This document shows positions 1 through 15,300 of a stretch of DNA of 64,000 nt, piece after piece. Where the stretch lies: the NCBI RefSeq assembly GCF_000524195.1, contig NW_020170391.1, forward strand, positions 990,938 to 1,054,937. The letters run 5' to 3'. The stretch's first letter is position 1. Each line of letters opens with the position of its first letter. A program made the translations under genes and the position numbers. Origin of the DNA: Echinococcus granulosus (lineage: Eukaryota > Platyhelminthes > Cestoda > Cyclophyllidea > Taeniidae). Under the pieces are notes generated by a model. It did no database searches. It saw only the letters and a program-made list of their open reading frames with translations, and had not been told where the DNA came from.

Positions 1-3000
1 GCTATCGCAAACCGACCCGGGGACTTTATGAAGTGTGTTTAAAATGGCAGGAAAGCATTGCAGAGCGCAATAAAATGTACTGCTTTGATGGGAAAGACCC
101 ATGTGTAGGCTTTGTGGCATATATGAACGTTATATTTTGAAAGCCCTCAAAGTAACGCCAATTCATTACAATAGAGTAAGGTGAAAACTGCCCAAAACGG
201 CAGGCACCGATTTAGACGGGAATAATTCTAATTCCTAAGATATGCATATTTTTAGTTTTATTTGAGGAAGAGGAAATTTGCATAGTTGGAGGAGAAGATG
301 AACCATTTTAATCTCTTTCTTTCCGGGAGAGAAAATTAAGTGGGACGTAAAGTGGGTTCAATTTCATTATGCATTATAAATAGCTATTCTTAACAGGGGG
401 TGTGGATTTTTGTCGCTGCAATGGAAGCGAAGCGTCAATCGAAAAAGGATGACACTACAATTTGTTAATTTGACACTGTAGGAATTTGGTAGTTGGATAT
501 TGTAAAATACATGCAAAACAGAAATGAGATTTTCTGTCTGGCTTTATTCCCCTAAGTTGTGTTTAAGCATCATTCATTCGGATTGTTTAGTAGCCAGAAA
601 CGAATCATGCTTTAAATTGTTCCAACTTTGTGCAACTGTTTAACTAAGACCAACGTAAAATCTGCACAAAGAATTATGGTGATCACAGCGCGTTTGCATG
701 CAAACTCATCAGAAGAGTCCGGTGTAGAGGACATTTACCTAATTCAAATGGAGCGATTTTTCTCTTTTACCCAATAGACGACGTAAAGAGGTATTTATTC
801 TTCGGTCAAAAATGCAAATTAGCCCATCCGATCTTACGTCTCGCGACGAAGGGTGGATGAATGTGTAGGAGAACATCTGCCTCAGACTGAGGGGATGGAA
901 ACGCCTCATGAAAACAGCTGCACAAAGTGGCAGTACAATACTTCACAACGTTTCAATCACTTTAACACAGAAAACGGTAATTTTATTTCCATTAGCTATG
1001 GGTTGGTTTTGTATCTGAAGTTATTTTCGAGTGTCCGATTATGCAAATGCTCTTTGTGTAGAATACGTCAATATACATCCATTAAGGCGAAGTACTTTAT
1101 CTGTAAAGAGATTATCCGGCCACGAATGCACTGTATTATATTCAAATCCTACTGCGTAAAGAAAAAAGAAAAAAACAAAGTAAGTGAGCCGCTTTTCAGA
1201 TCGCCTAAGTGAGGTGATTTGAGTCCACGGGTCTTCACGTCACCTAAGGTAATGACAAGACTGGTCACACCTCATGTACCCGTTACCGGACACCACACAT
1301 CATTACGGGTGAAGGGGAGACGGACGGCCGGACGGACGATTGGGTCATGCAAGTGTTGGAGGCCAGCAACGCCTTTACACGCCGTTCTACCAGACCTCTG
1401 AGCCAACCCTCCCCCACTTTCCTCCTCCCACTCCTCAGTCTGGACAATGTGGCGTCACCTAACGCCAGTCTCATTAGTTATGCAAGACGACGCGCGTCTG
1501 AAAGAGGCTATCTGCCTGGTTGTGCGGAGCTTGAGCTGCAACCAACCCTGGTAACAACAACGAGACACATTCAGCTGCACGCATTCATAAGGACGCAGAC
1601 ATTGTTGAGTGTTTTCCGTTTCCGATGACGCAATCGAAAGCAAGCCATCAAGTAATTCACGTTACTGTTTTAATCGTCTGCAGCAGCATAATGTGAATTA
1701 TTAAAAAAAAAAAACTCGTTTCTGCCTGATAGTAATTACCCAACTATTGAGGACGTTCCGTAAGAATACAGAGAGAAGAAAATAGGTGCGATTAGTTCTT
1801 GTGAATCACTTATTCAATTTGAGAGCATTACACAAAAAGATTTATTTTTAAATATAAGAAAAGTGCTCAGCCAGATGATTGCTTTTATTTGCCTTTGGGG
1901 GAGGGGTCGGACTGCTGCTTGAAGAAGGCGCCTCTTTTACGGCCCTACATTTGCTAAATTATAAGCATAATGGATTTGAATCAGTCACCTGAACTCTTAT
2001 CGCATTTCATGAAAAGAACATTGCTTAAACTCAGACTTTAATGTTTAGTATTGCTCTGTCTTTAAGTATCAAGCAAGGGGAAAGTGGGTAAACAATTTCC
2101 AAGACTCATCATTGTCAGTAGATGATTCTGGCCTATTAAAAGGAGCAGTCCAGGCATTTGCATCCGAAATTTTTGAGAGTCTTGTTTAAACGAAATAAGG
2201 GAAGTATTCCCTTTCTTTGGAGTTTTAGTATTTTCAAAGTTTGGTTTATGCAACTCGCCTGTTTCCAGATTTAGAGGAGGAATAAATGCGCAGAAGTCTT
2301 ATTATTTGCCAGTCTTTGTCTCGTCTTGAATAAAAACAGTTGGTAGTTAGAGTTTAATTCTGCCATCTTCATTTGGAATTTTTTTATTTTTAAAAAGATT
2401 GATGTAGAGTTCCTATTGTATATATTTTATATAATGCACAAGATTGATTAGCTCTTCCATCTTCCTTCCCATTAGCTTTTTTATGATGATTAGGGCCGCT
2501 GGATATTTTACAAATTTCAAATCAACTAATGATCCAAGAAGACCCAAATGGAAATGCTTCGGAATCGATATGACCCTAGAAGAAAGCCAATCAAACACCA
2601 TTAAGCCCTGCAATATTTGCATTTTAGATGCACAGACCACTTGAGAGCCTCAAATTAATCCAGAAAGAAGGCCATGGTCCGAAGAAAGAGCTGTGCTTTT
2701 CCCAACTAGAAGACACAACTAATCCGGGATCAAAATACCATTATCAGAGGCGGTCAATGATTGGCTAGGAGTCCCAACTACTTCGAGGAGTGGGAGGAGG
2801 GGAGGGAGCTGAGTGGGTAGTGAGAGGGATTAAGCTGCGTCTGGCATTAAGTCAGAAATTGAGCATGCTCCAGAGGAGGCAAGGCGAGGGCCTCGTGTTC
2901 ATGATTGGTGGATGCTTAAAGTCCTATGACTCCCATTTCATTGCATTCAAATTCCTAAGTAAAGGGTGTCAACATTGGGTTTTGTGGAAGCAATATGCCT

Positions 3001-6000
3001 TGCACATATGAAACAATACATTCATGAGCAAACAAAAAAAAACGATAAAACAGCAGGCTTCTAGCAAATTTACGGTCCTAATTTACAGCACTTTTGGAAA
3101 TGCTAGCTTTTTATCTTTTTTTTGCGAACTTGACTGAGTCACTTTTCTCGTAATGAAGACTCGCGGCTATTTTAAGTGATAAATCTCTGAGCAATGGATG
3201 GTTTAATCTCCTTGGGGGAAAAGATAGTGGCCTACGCTCTGTGTTGAAGTCGAGTAAACTAATAAAATAAGTTAAGCCTCACACATCCCAAGGGGCCATC
3301 AATTTTACTTTGTCCAACTTGAAAAACGGTCAGGATTGCTGTAAACACTTGTTGGCAGCGTGCTGTGGCCGCGCAAATTAGATGTGGTTGAATGACATCC
3401 TAAGAAAATTTATTTAGAAAGCCTATACGAATTGCCTATTAAAAGAACAATCAACTGTACCTGTACAAAGGTGTTGTCACTCCTGGGGAAAGGAAAGTAA
3501 GAGCAACTAGATACTGTAATAATCTAGCCTGAAATTCCTCAAAAATTAAATTATCGCCTAGCAACAGCTGCTATCAAGAGGACGGCAAAGTATCTAAGCC
3601 AAAGTTACACATAAATAACAAAGTAGTTCACGAGCCAGTATCTAGTTTGCATTAATCTGTTGGAGTATTCCGGAATACAAACAACTTACTGTCAAGGAAG
3701 AATAGTTGAATGCAAATGACAGCTTGACTTAATGGTTTGCTAGATTTTGAGAAAAAAGTTCTAATAGTTTGGTTGAAAAACTAAAAGTATGGTCCATTGG
3801 AGTCTCCCAGGAGCTGTTTACTCAATCAAAATTACTCAGAAAACTATTTCAATGCAGCATTTTAAAGTGTTTAAATCGGATAATAACTTCTAACAAAAAA
3901 CCGAAGATGAACATTTTTACATGTGTTTATGCAGCCAAATATATGTAACTCATTTGAAAGATAGCGGGTCAACTGTTTTTTTCCCGGATTTTGCTGTTAG
4001 ACTGATTTGGCGTTAGGTGCGTAAGGCTACTTAAACTTAATAAGTAGAGCATATACTATTACAGCCTAAACAAGGAACAAATGAAATAAGACTGCCACAA
4101 ATTGACACCTCGGAACAACTGCAGATGTGGTTATGAATTACAGAGATTCTTAGGCTGTTGGTAAACCATATGCACTATTAAAGCTTAGTACCTGTTTCGT
4201 TTGAATAACTTCCTCATTTGTTTAGTGGCTGCACTTCTAAATCATAATGTTGTTCGAATTTCCGTAGAGTACAAAATAAACCTTAAATTGAAACAAAAGT
4301 TTCACTTGCGTGCAGTTTGGAGAGAGCTTAGGCTTGTATTTACATATTCATAGTAGATGAAAATTTAAATTTTTCGATGGTATTTGTCTCAGCAATTCCA
4401 TTTGTTTGTGTGATAGTAGTAGTCTTACGCACTCATACCTTTATTTTAATATACTTTAGCATCAATCAAGATATGCATTTGAACATTTTTAATAGTAATT
4501 TAGTATTTAGTCCATGTTCATGCATGTCAACTTTACTATATTTAAGGGGGCGAAATCACACGTTTCATGGGATTAAAAAGGCAATACTGAGGCATTTAAG
4601 CACAACTGAAAATCAGTTATCGAATAGTTTAAAACGTCAACAAAGTGGTTTACATTTGCAGCTACGTTGAACGTTTGTTTGGTTAGTTTAATTTATATTA
4701 CTGATCTTAGCGGCGTGAACTTCAATGGTTCTCCCTTTAGCGCATTTTGTGCTCAGTAAGGCTCGTTAAATAAAAGTCCCTTTACTAAATATCATGACTC
4801 TCTTTTCGAAATAACCAGATGTTTTCCATGGTCCTCTGATGGAGAAGGGTGGTACTCAGACCTCGGTGATCCATTACTTAATTTTCATCTTGATGGCTTA
4901 CTGGGTTGGCGCCCACACCATAGTGTCGTCACAACGAAGCGACATATAAGCCAGTCGTGGCGTTCATTCCTCAAAATTGCGAAGAAAATTACCAATGTGA
5001 CAAAAGGCATTTATTTACAGGCAACAATTGAAACTCGAATGAGCGTTCTAACTTGCGCCACGGTTAAGGGTACTAGGAGTGTGTGTCACCTTCACAGCTA
5101 AATAAGTGAGTTGGCTGAAGTTATTGAAACGCAGTCGATAGAAATACAAAATTGTAATGCCGAGCACATGAGTCAAGCCATAATCTACGGTGAATTTGAA
5201 GAAATAGTCATCGCGACACGTCCATGGGATAAATCAGCCCCTTAATAAAAGATCAAATATGGATATTGCAAGATAAATGAATGTTTGGAAGTCCACTAAG
5301 TGCAAATCCAGCGGCTGTCGAATTAGTGAGGCGGCAAAAAATGCTGTTACATCTGTTGATTGGCATCGAATCTGTTCTTTGAAATCAACTTACCTCTAAT
5401 TTGTACACAGTTTTGCTTAGTAGAGTTCTCCGATAACCTTGAAACATCCAAACTGAATCAGATGGTGCTTTGGTGGTCCACAGGGGTCAAGGAGAACTGC
5501 AAGTTAATTGTTCGTTTGAAGCGTCACTGCCTCACTCTTTGCAAGAACAAAGAGTCCATGGTAAAGGCATAATTGTAAATCATTCTACGGTGTTGTCACT
5601 TCAAAATCTCACGAAAGATGCTTTTAGCCGTAAGGATCAGAGCTGTAGTGTCAACAATGAGCAGACGCAATGTAACTTCCATTTGTCGAGGGGTGAAACT
5701 TTTAAACCCGAGATTGGGAAAAGAGGCATAACAACGAGTGAATAAACAAGTGGAAATTCACCATGAGCCAACATCAACCGCGAAGATCCCCAGTGAAGAA
5801 AAGCTAAATTAACTTGAAGAGCTTCTTAAGGAAGGTGAAGTGCCACTAGTACGGGGAGAGAGAGTGAGAAGGCATCAGTAGGCTCTACGACTAAAAATTC
5901 AAGTGAAGTGTCCTTCGTCTTGCATTCCTTCTCTTGCCCCTGCGAAGAATTAGCATTTTCATCCCCTTCCGGAAACCACCATAGAGAAGGTGGCTGGGGA

Positions 6001-9000
6001 AGAGGAGGATGAGTGTACGCGTAAGAGCGAATGTGTGGAGGTGAGGGGGGGAAGGGGAATGGAATGAGGAGGGGAGAGATTTCCTGATTATGCAAAGTGA
6101 GCAGTAGCGTCCGCGGCGGTGGTAACAGTAGCACCAGTAGTAGTTTGCCCGCGTGCCTGCTGACCGGTTAGCTGGCCAGCCAGTCAGCTAACCAGCCATC
6201 CCAGTATCATCAGCCTCATATGCAATTCAAATGAGGGAAAGGGAGAGGGCAGTCGAAGGGGAATTGCATTAAAACGTCCACTACAGCAGCAACAGGTCAT
6301 CGACAGAGGCTTCAAATGCCAATGTTTATTTGTGGCAGTATTTGAATAGACTATCTCTTTTACCCATTTCCCTCTAACCTACTTCCATGTCCAGTTTTAA
6401 TATTAGTTCCAATGATCTCTCTAATCGTCAAATATGCATAAACGATGGCACTTTAATTATCTTAAGTTATAAGCACTTAAAGGTCTATGGGTTCCACAAT
6501 TTACTGCAATGTATTATGTAGCTATTTTAGGTTTGGTTTTCTCATATTTTTTAATAAAATTGGACTCAATTCTTTGTTTTTTGTTCCCTACTAATTATTC
6601 ATTTTGAATGGTCTGATATCATGAACGCTCACCCTTCATATATTTAGTGACAACTTATAATACCTGTCTCTTCAGATTGCATCCACACAATAAATCGTGT
6701 ATTCAGGAAGTTCGTTTAACTGGTGGTTCTATTCGTAGGTAAAATGATGCTAATTTTCTTGATGCAAGGTTCCAGCAGTTTAAGCTGCATCGGCAAAACT
6801 CACTTGATGAGGTAGTAACCACAGCGTTATCATTTAGTCAGAGTAGGCAAAGATCTCCAAAGCACTGTAGCACTTCAACAGTCCAACTACTATGCTAGGT
6901 TGTTACAATTTGATGTACTCGATGAGTTGCACATATCCTTCTTTTTTTGAGAAACTAAATGACGATGAACCCATGAAGCTCGATGAGAAAAGACTCTTCA
7001 CGTAAATGTAAATTATCTTGTCTTCGACAGATAACCTAAACTCTTTCAATATCAACTAAATATTTTGAATATAATTCCATTAGGGCGGTGAAAATCAAAT
7101 TACAATACCTGAATATGCACTTCGAATGGGTCTCGTAAAGCATACTTTATGTGGCACAAATTCCGGAACTCAAGTTAGTGGAACAATATGCATCTTTACC
7201 GTGTGAAACTGGCACTAATCTACCTAAGGTGTCACATAACCAGGCATTCTTGATCCTCTATGGTGAGAACCACCCTTTGGAACTCTGCCTGTTAAGGTGT
7301 TTCGCATGTGAGGTTTTGGTATTGCTTAAGTTGTCGGAAAATTTGACAGTGAGTTTGAATAGAAGACTTATCAATGGTACTCAAAACAGTAGCAAAGATT
7401 TTGGGACCACTGAATGTTGATCTTTTATTTGAGGAAATCCCACAAAACAGCCAAATGCATTGAAGGGGACCCAATGGCGCTTGCCAACTTTGCGGCATGT
7501 GTGAGTGCATTGCTACTATTTGCTTTTTTAGTACAACTAATTTTATAAGTTCACAAGGCGATGATAAACGCTTGCATCAATCAACGAAACAACTGTTTGG
7601 ACATACTGATAAGGCAGTCAAGTGCAGTTGCAATGCTTCAAGGATGGATTTAAATATTTGACGGGATTTATGACGAGGGATAATGTTAAGGGTTGAGAAA
7701 GGTGATCAATGGAATCAAGGTGCCCATCCCTCCCATCTACTTTTCCACCCCATGTTGAAGGCTTCTCTTTTAGTTCTGTACCATCGCCTTTTGAGACATT
7801 CTCACCAAACAAACTCCATTATGCAATATCGTTACTCAGGTAAACTAAAAACTGGCCATACAAGCCCGGTTCTCAGCCATTTGCAAATCATTTGTTTTTT
7901 TTTGTAAAAGATAATAACCAATCGGAGGCTGCGTTATAAGATATTTAGACTGTTAATAATAAATAGATCTTTTTAACCCCATTGGTAATGCATGAAAAGA
8001 ATTGTTTGTTGCGTAATCATTTACGAAAGAAAACCCCCTAATCTATCCCCAGAACGCTCTAGATCACCATGCAGTATAAATTTACAACTACATGACGTGA
8101 TTAACGGCCTAATTAAATCAGTGATTACAAAGTTCATATGGAACTTAAATAAGGTGCCAAGTGATAATTGCAGTTAACGCATCACAAACAAAGTGGGAGT
8201 AAGGATTCGGAACTGATAAAAATAGCTGTAAGAAGAAATTACTTTTCGATTTAATCTTGAAATTTACAAGTCACTAGTTTGGACTGTTTGACGGTGAACT
8301 GCCTAGTGGACACGTGAACTGAGATTCAGACTTTATGATATAATACTCCATTGTTCTTAGTTGAATTTCGATACACCACACTTGGCAATTAATCACAAGC
8401 AGATAAACAGAAGTGTGCATAACTGCTGCTTCTCCACTACATCTCTGCTTTTTAGGCCTATATGATACCATTGTAATAATGTTTACATTAGATCAGAAAA
8501 CAATTGTGCTGCTAAAGAGAAAAACGTTTGGAAGGAGATTTTCTTGAAAATTGAATACAGGTTGTTGGCTTTATCTCTTAATAAACTTTTTTGCACAACT
8601 GTCAGAGGGAACCAAAAGTATTCGCTAAAAATCTCCTAAATGATTTTACATCAACCAATATTTTGACCTCTTCGTTTGTGGATGGATACTGGAATGGCTC
8701 GTTTCCCCCCACCAATGGTTTCAAGTTACTGATTATACGGTTGGCCAAGGTGAAAATATTGTAATTAAAAGTGGTGCATAATTTGTTCTCGTTCACTGTG
8801 ATGTATGTTCAATTTAACCATCAACTTTGCCTGTCGAAACAAGCCACTTTGGAATGTTGACCGAGACGTCACACAACGAAACCTTAATGGATGCATAAAT
8901 TAGTTAAGGGTCGGGTATTCGCCTTGCATACACTTGTTAAAAGCAAACCATACAAATCAACACTCATTCCTTTACAACCGCTCTTCGTATCCAGCCTTTC

Positions 9001-9039
9001 ACGAATTAAGCTAAATATCTCTTTGTGCTTCTGAGCCTC
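1..9039. other. AT-rich intergenic DNA, no supported gene
   Basis: I see no coding exon that can be defended here. Open frames are short, mostly lack an ATG and resemble no family I know. GC-richer patches stand out at about 1,200-1,620 (CpG-containing, with a stretch of C/T near 1,400), 2,780-2,890 (an inverted CCAAT box followed by G-rich sequence) and 5,830-6,300 (G-rich, with a hairpin at 6,166). These could be regulatory elements, decayed repeats or non-coding first exons. None can be assigned from sequence alone. Confidence 0.6.
6166..6193. repeat. Hairpin with 9-bp perfect arms
   Basis: GGTTAGCTG is followed after ten bases by its exact reverse complement CAGCTAACC. The hairpin lies in a GC-rich patch that also holds many AGC/AGT trinucleotides. 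Its function is unknown; a structured element of a non-coding transcript or a decayed repeat are both possible. Confidence 0.6.
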
Positions 9040-9320
9040 ACCAACATCCATACTACGTGGACCCATGAGCTCACAGAAATTGGCAGAACCCGAGTTCTTG
9101 CACCGACCCAAGAGCAGTGACTCCGCGCCGTGCGGTCGACGGCGCCGGCCGAGTCGACGATGCTGAGTCACCCCATGAGTTACGTGACCCCTACCCCGTC
9201 TCCCCCAACTGCCTTCACGTCAAGTGCGCTGCTCCCACGACATAGTCAGCATTACCGAAAAGGCTGTCTTGCCCACCATAAGGGGGATGCGATTCACGCA
9301 ACCTATTTGGTACACTAGCA
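9040..9320. other. GC/CpG-rich island, nature unknown
   Basis: This stretch is much richer in C and G than its surroundings. It holds two GTCGAC palindromes around a GGCGCCGGCC core near 9,136-9,160. Both strands are open for a while: plus-strand codons from an ATG at 9,160 give a Pro/Ser/Thr-rich peptide of about 52 residues, and a 95-codon frame lies on the minus strand. Neither matches a family I recognise. A CpG-rich promoter, an exon of an unlocated gene, or part of a repetitive element are the options. Confidence 0.35.
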
Positions 9321-12300
9321 CCCATTCATGACATATTGGTATTCTATTGTGAAGAGAAATAAGGGTCGATTAAAGGTGCTTTATTAAATATTCAAATATC
9401 CAAGACTAGCTGATAGTAATCGAATAAAACCAAGGGTTGATTGCAAGCATTCAGGATGCGCATTACATCGTCTTCTAAATGAGCAGAAGCCTTCAATCTC
9501 CCAAAATCCCCGCATTTCTAGACAGCTCTCCGTAGTCGTCTTGCTTACATTCATATGACGACCAGCGAAATTTGCTGGGCTGCCTTCATTAGAAATGCAA
9601 CTAGAAAAATCCGTTGGTAAATTCCGACAAATGCTCGTAATTTATTTCAGACGTGAGTTTTGAAAAACATTTCTACTATTAAGGAAGAAATCTATAGCTC
9701 TTCGTGGCCCAAAGACCAATGCCTTCGTCACTTTAACAACCCACGCCTTTTGTATACCCGCCCTCACCTCAAAGAAGGAATATCAGCTTTTGCTTTACGA
9801 ACCACCTTCATGCGATTTTCAAGTTGGAAAATTAAAAGCGGAGAAAAGAAAAGTGTTTTGAGAGGACTCAGGTGTTTGTTGTAATTAAACCGGATTATTA
9901 TTTTTATGATAATTATAAGTGTATTTAGTGCACATAAATTTTCGTAATTCAACAACGTCAATCCGATCCGATCTTCTCTCGGACTTTTTACCACTAGAAA
10001 TTAATGCTTATTTTGTCAAAACCTTCATCTTTTGTGATTTAAAATGCGGTGACAGAATTCCCCCTATGCGTCTACATGATCTGGTGTGGTGAGTCCCATA
10101 CAAGATCCTTTTTTTGTCAGAAAATGATGCATGAAATATTGTCTCCATTGTGCATGAGTTGTAGCCTATGTGGATATCCTGATGGACCAAGTAGGCTCAC
10201 AGGTTCTTTCTTTCTAGATAGTTACCTTACTCACGACTACCATCCCCTATAGAAAACATAATTTTTACATTGAGCCAGCATAGGAACAAGAAGTGGTAGC
10301 AGTTGTGCCCAACAAAACCAAGTAAATTTTTCAGACGTGCATTAAAAAGTAATTTTTCCTAGTCCAACTTTGGGAACCAGTGGAAAATTTGCAACATGCG
10401 GCCGTACATTCCATGCGGAAGGGCAAAACACACACCCATAAAATGCTGTATAGAAGCGCATTCAACAAACGTTTGGTAAATTTTACAGAAAGAAATCCCG
10501 AAATGTCAGTTCTGTGGAAATTTTTTACTAGATCAAGTTGTGTCTAACCACAAAAGCATAGTTATTAGCCTTCCCCCACTAACATCAATATAAGGTGCGC
10601 CCGAATGAAAGCATCTCAATCTCTAAATCTCACTGCCATTCTTCCTTTCAGTTTCTTTCCTCTTTCAACTTGAAGCAGAAACGCAGTAGTAATTAAATGC
10701 GTGCATCAGAACATTTATTTACCTATTTTTAGGCATTCTTACAGCTCACACGAAGATAGGTGAAAGAATTCAAGATCTTTATACATCTTGCGCAGGTATG
10801 GAGTAGTGATTCAACACTTTTACTCACATTAACTCTCAAATTTAAATTCTTCTTTTCGAGTAACCAAAATAACACGGATTTTCACTTCGCTCCCACAGAA
10901 ATCACAAAACCCTTCTACTTCAGTATTATTTGCCACTTTTTGGTTTGACAAATATCCAAGCGATGCGTGCACACCAGATACGTAGCTTTTACGGAGAAAA
11001 AAAACAAAGAATACCAATTGTATGTCATTTGTACTGCATCAAATCTAGCATACGATAAAAAGAGGAATACTCGGCTTAAAAATGTAGGCAGAAAAAGAAG
11101 TGATTGCTAGCACTCGACACAGTCACCTAAGGTGAGAGAGAGGTGATTCCGTTTTCTCATACAAGGAGGAGGCCTTTTCAAAGCTGTTTCTATCGATACA
11201 AAATTGAGTTGTAAAGTCCAGTTTAATTTACCCCACCCAATCTAATCAGTACGTCGAGGTAAAAGCTTCTTTAATTTCAGATTGCCGTTGTGGCTTTACT
11301 TCATAAAATACAAATTCAGGGCAAACACCGTCGTCGTTAGTATGCACCAAAGAGAAATGCAAATAACACCCCAAGGAGTCAAATTTTTTACAAAATTCAG
11401 CAATCGGATGAACAAAAACGTAATCTGCTGAAAGAGCTCCGTAGACACTGCTCTACGCAAAGTGCTGGATGGGGTGAAATTCTGGTTCATGTATTTCATC
11501 ATGCGTCTCAGTGATGGTTTTAAAATAATTTTTGTAAATCACGAACTCATTCCACTGTAAACGTGCAACAGCGTCCTTATTTCATGTCACAAAATCAGCT
11601 ATTTGAGGTTCAAAGGGACAACCATGATAGCAAAGAGTTTGTGATAAACTAGCTGCCAACCTTACTTCCAATTTTTTCTGTGTTATTTCTCTACTACAAT
11701 TTGTAAATCGTGTTCACTTCGTATCCCGCAGAAATTTCTATAACATCAGTTAATTTATTTGGCATTGTATGAATGCGTGACTCTAGTAGTCAATTCCATA
11801 CTTTTGATTGCGAAACACCAAGTGCACATCTAGCCAAGTCTACAAGAAAAAGCGTCTGATTGAATCGGCAATAATGCAGTTATGCAACTTTCGGACATCT
11901 TGAGAAATTTCCGATGTCTCTGTAGCATAAGGTGTATTCACATGGGCACTTCTTAACTTAATCCTTTCATTTCATTGTTATGTGGCTCCTCTAGACGGGA
12001 TTGTTTACATTCGTTTTGTTATTTTCGGATAGGACTTAAATGTTTCTGAAGCTAATCCGGACTTCACCCTCTGCAGGTGGAAATACAGCACCATAAAATC
12101 ACTGTGGTTTGTCTCAGCTTGGCAACGCAACAAAGATATTTACAAATACCAAACTGGTAAGGCTTTTGGTCTGATTAGCATGAATTCCGATCCACATGAC
12201 TGTCTTCATTCAATGACCCGGTCATCGTTGGCCAAAGCAGCATGACGTGCGAACAATCTGCAGTGATGTAATCCTTTGGTTCAAAGGTTAATCTTTGGGG

Positions 12301-15300
12301 GATGAAAGGTCTTAATAATTTCCTAAATGTCTTTTTCGATTTATCTTTTTCTAGCACTTCCATTTACATGCATAAATATGGAACTCGGGTGAAGGGTTTG
12401 TCAACTTTGTCATGACAACCAAAATAAGCAAGTGTGCATTAGGTAACTTATTTTCAAATCTAATGTAATAACTCCCATTACCTTTAGACCAGTAAATCGT
12501 GTTTTTTCATTGACTGAATAGTGTGATGACCGTAGACCAAATAGAGTCGTTGGGTTACCGAATGAATTGTCCGAAAATAGAGGATGGAAGGCGAACTCAG
12601 TGAACATGGCGTGCATCAACATAGGGAATTAAATACAGAAGGCTGACAAATTGTCAAATCCTCTTTTGCCAGGACGACACTGATTAAACTCGTTGAAAAG
12701 GAAAAGAGATATGTCAATTCAAATTAAGGGAAATCTGCTAAACATTAAGAGGAAAGCGCAGTGGGTAGCATTACGTCACTTAGATTTCTGGCGACATAAT
12801 AAAGTTAATGTGTTTAGATGTCAGGACACATTTGTGGAAGGACTTTTGCATTTTATTATTGAAGCGAACAAGGTCACCCTGGGCCACGAAAATACAGGAT
12901 CACTGATATGAGGCAGGATGTGGGATAGAGTTTGGGATTTTACGAGATTTCTGGTTAAAAATCTTGCCTTTAAAATACTATACCATAAAATTAGCACATC
13001 TTGTTGCCAGTATGTTTTCCAGTCAAATGCATCAGATTGGTAAGTAGTTCGATGCATTTGTCTAAAATCAAGTAAGCGAAAGCGATTATATTGGAGGCGA
13101 AAACAAAATGTTAACCAATCCACCATAATTCTTTAACACTTGTGGAGGTTTGGCATTTTTAGAGATCTACGATTAACGCTATGTCCTACTCAGACACTTG
13201 GAGAAATTGTAAATAATAAACCATAAACCCCGGATAATGCTGCGGTCTAAAGCGGCTCATCGTCTTCAAACAAAGTTTTCCAGGTCGGCCTTAGAAAGTA
13301 CGAATTCCAAGACTTGGCCTTAAATTTATTTGTTTAGTTTGTTTTGTTCCTAGCCTCTTATTTTGGAAGCGGTACTAATTAATACGAGGAAAGGTATTTA
13401 ATCTTAAGGAAGCTAGTGTACATCTCCACTTCCGTACATGAATAATATATAAGTCAGTGATCAGCAGCGCTGATATTGTCAAATCCAGCCTTCGTGACTT
13501 GATAGAGTAACTATGGCCCAAAGGTTGAGATGGGCTTGGTAATTCTCAACCCCACGATACAACAGCCAAAATTTTCATGCATTCTGAGAGCATTTCCACA
13601 CGCACGATGGTTCGAAAATTTGTGAAACCCAAACAGCACTACTGAGCACTCATTGTTAAGCAAGAATCTGTTGTCTACCCGGTAGCATCTATTTTGAAAT
13701 TAGATGAAGCCTGCTGCTTCGTCTTCCTAAACGTTTTTATTGTCAGCGTTTTGCAAGTGAAAAATGTGCTCTTTGTCATAACACAATAATTGGTTGCAAC
13801 TAATCGTGTCGAAAACAGGTTTGTTGAGTTAAAGATAATAAATTTGATGATGTTCGTGATCTAAGAATATTTCCACTTTTTAGCTTTAAAGCAGAATAAC
13901 TTTAGAGGCAAATGGGCTGTGTTGGTTGATACTCATCTGAGACCCGGGGTGAGGATGTGTCAAGTCAAAAGTTGAAAAATTCCGGGTAATTTGGCATCAA
14001 CTATCCTTTTTTAATGCACTGGCAGTTTGAAACAGTTGGTAAAATCCTTTCACAATCCTTGTCACCATTGAGCGCCTTGACATTTTCTCTTGCGTTATAT
14101 CTCCAGAAGAATCTTTAGCAGGAAGTAAAGTGAGAAGATGAAGGGTGTGACATTTTAAGATGCATCCATTATTGAACCTTTTCAGTAAATTTAGATTTTC
14201 TGACAGCTGCCTATTCAGCATCAACTATTCTGAATCTTTTTGCTCACATTTTAATTCCGAATCACGGTATCCATAACTTTACTCTTGGTATTTTAGTTTC
14301 CTGAACGCCATTTTGCAGTGCTTTGAATGATATCGAGGTTTAATCCTTCCAGAACTTTTGAAGTTATTGGAATTATGATATTTTGAGTACCAGCCGATTG
14401 ACAACAATAACAGAAGACATTTTATAAAACCCCATATCTGCGGTAAGAAATTCTCACAATTAAATAACCGTAGTGAAAAAAAATTCTATTCTCTGGTAAA
14501 TTTAAGTTAAATCTTTTAATCAGGTCAGCCATTACACCACACGAAAGCAAAAATTTAGGCAGAGACTCCTGATTTTTTATAATGAAGTTAATTAGCGTCA
14601 TCCGACATATATTTTGTGACAGATTTTATGCACCTAATAACCCACTAAAAATCATTCAATCTACTAATTACAACATAATACCTATTAATCGTCGGACTCA
14701 TTATGACCGCTGTATTCAGTAACTCTGGCTCAACGCCACTGGCACATCTAAAATCATGAATTGCTATGACGTTTTCCACTAAATGATGAAATTCGACAAA
14801 CTCGAAAACAAAACCGAATGCTGAATGAATGAATATATAAATTCATTTAGCGGTACTAAGATGCATTCATTTCAAGCCCTATTTATAACTAAAAGGGGCC
14901 ATAATTTACACTCAAAAATTCGCTAACGACTTAACAGTTTTGGTCAGCATCATAATAACTGTTTACACCTCCATATTTTGGCCAAAATGGTTGCCCAAAA
15001 GCTAGGCAAATCTAAACGTCTTACTAAATTTTTAGGACAGGCAATTTTAAAGTTATTCTAATCCTGTATATGGAACCATAATTCCACCTCACAGTGGTCT
15101 TTTCGAACGTGTTCTGGCACCATTTGTGGCGATTCCCTTACACCTAAACTTGCATAATATCCACCCCATTACCGAAGCTACTCGAGAGCATGACAGTTCC
15201 ACTCTTTGTGTTAGTCTTGTGGAGAAATCATTTGACGGAAGGATACGATGGGCCTGCGCACACAAAGCGTTGGTCTATCATAATATTACCTAGGTAAAAA

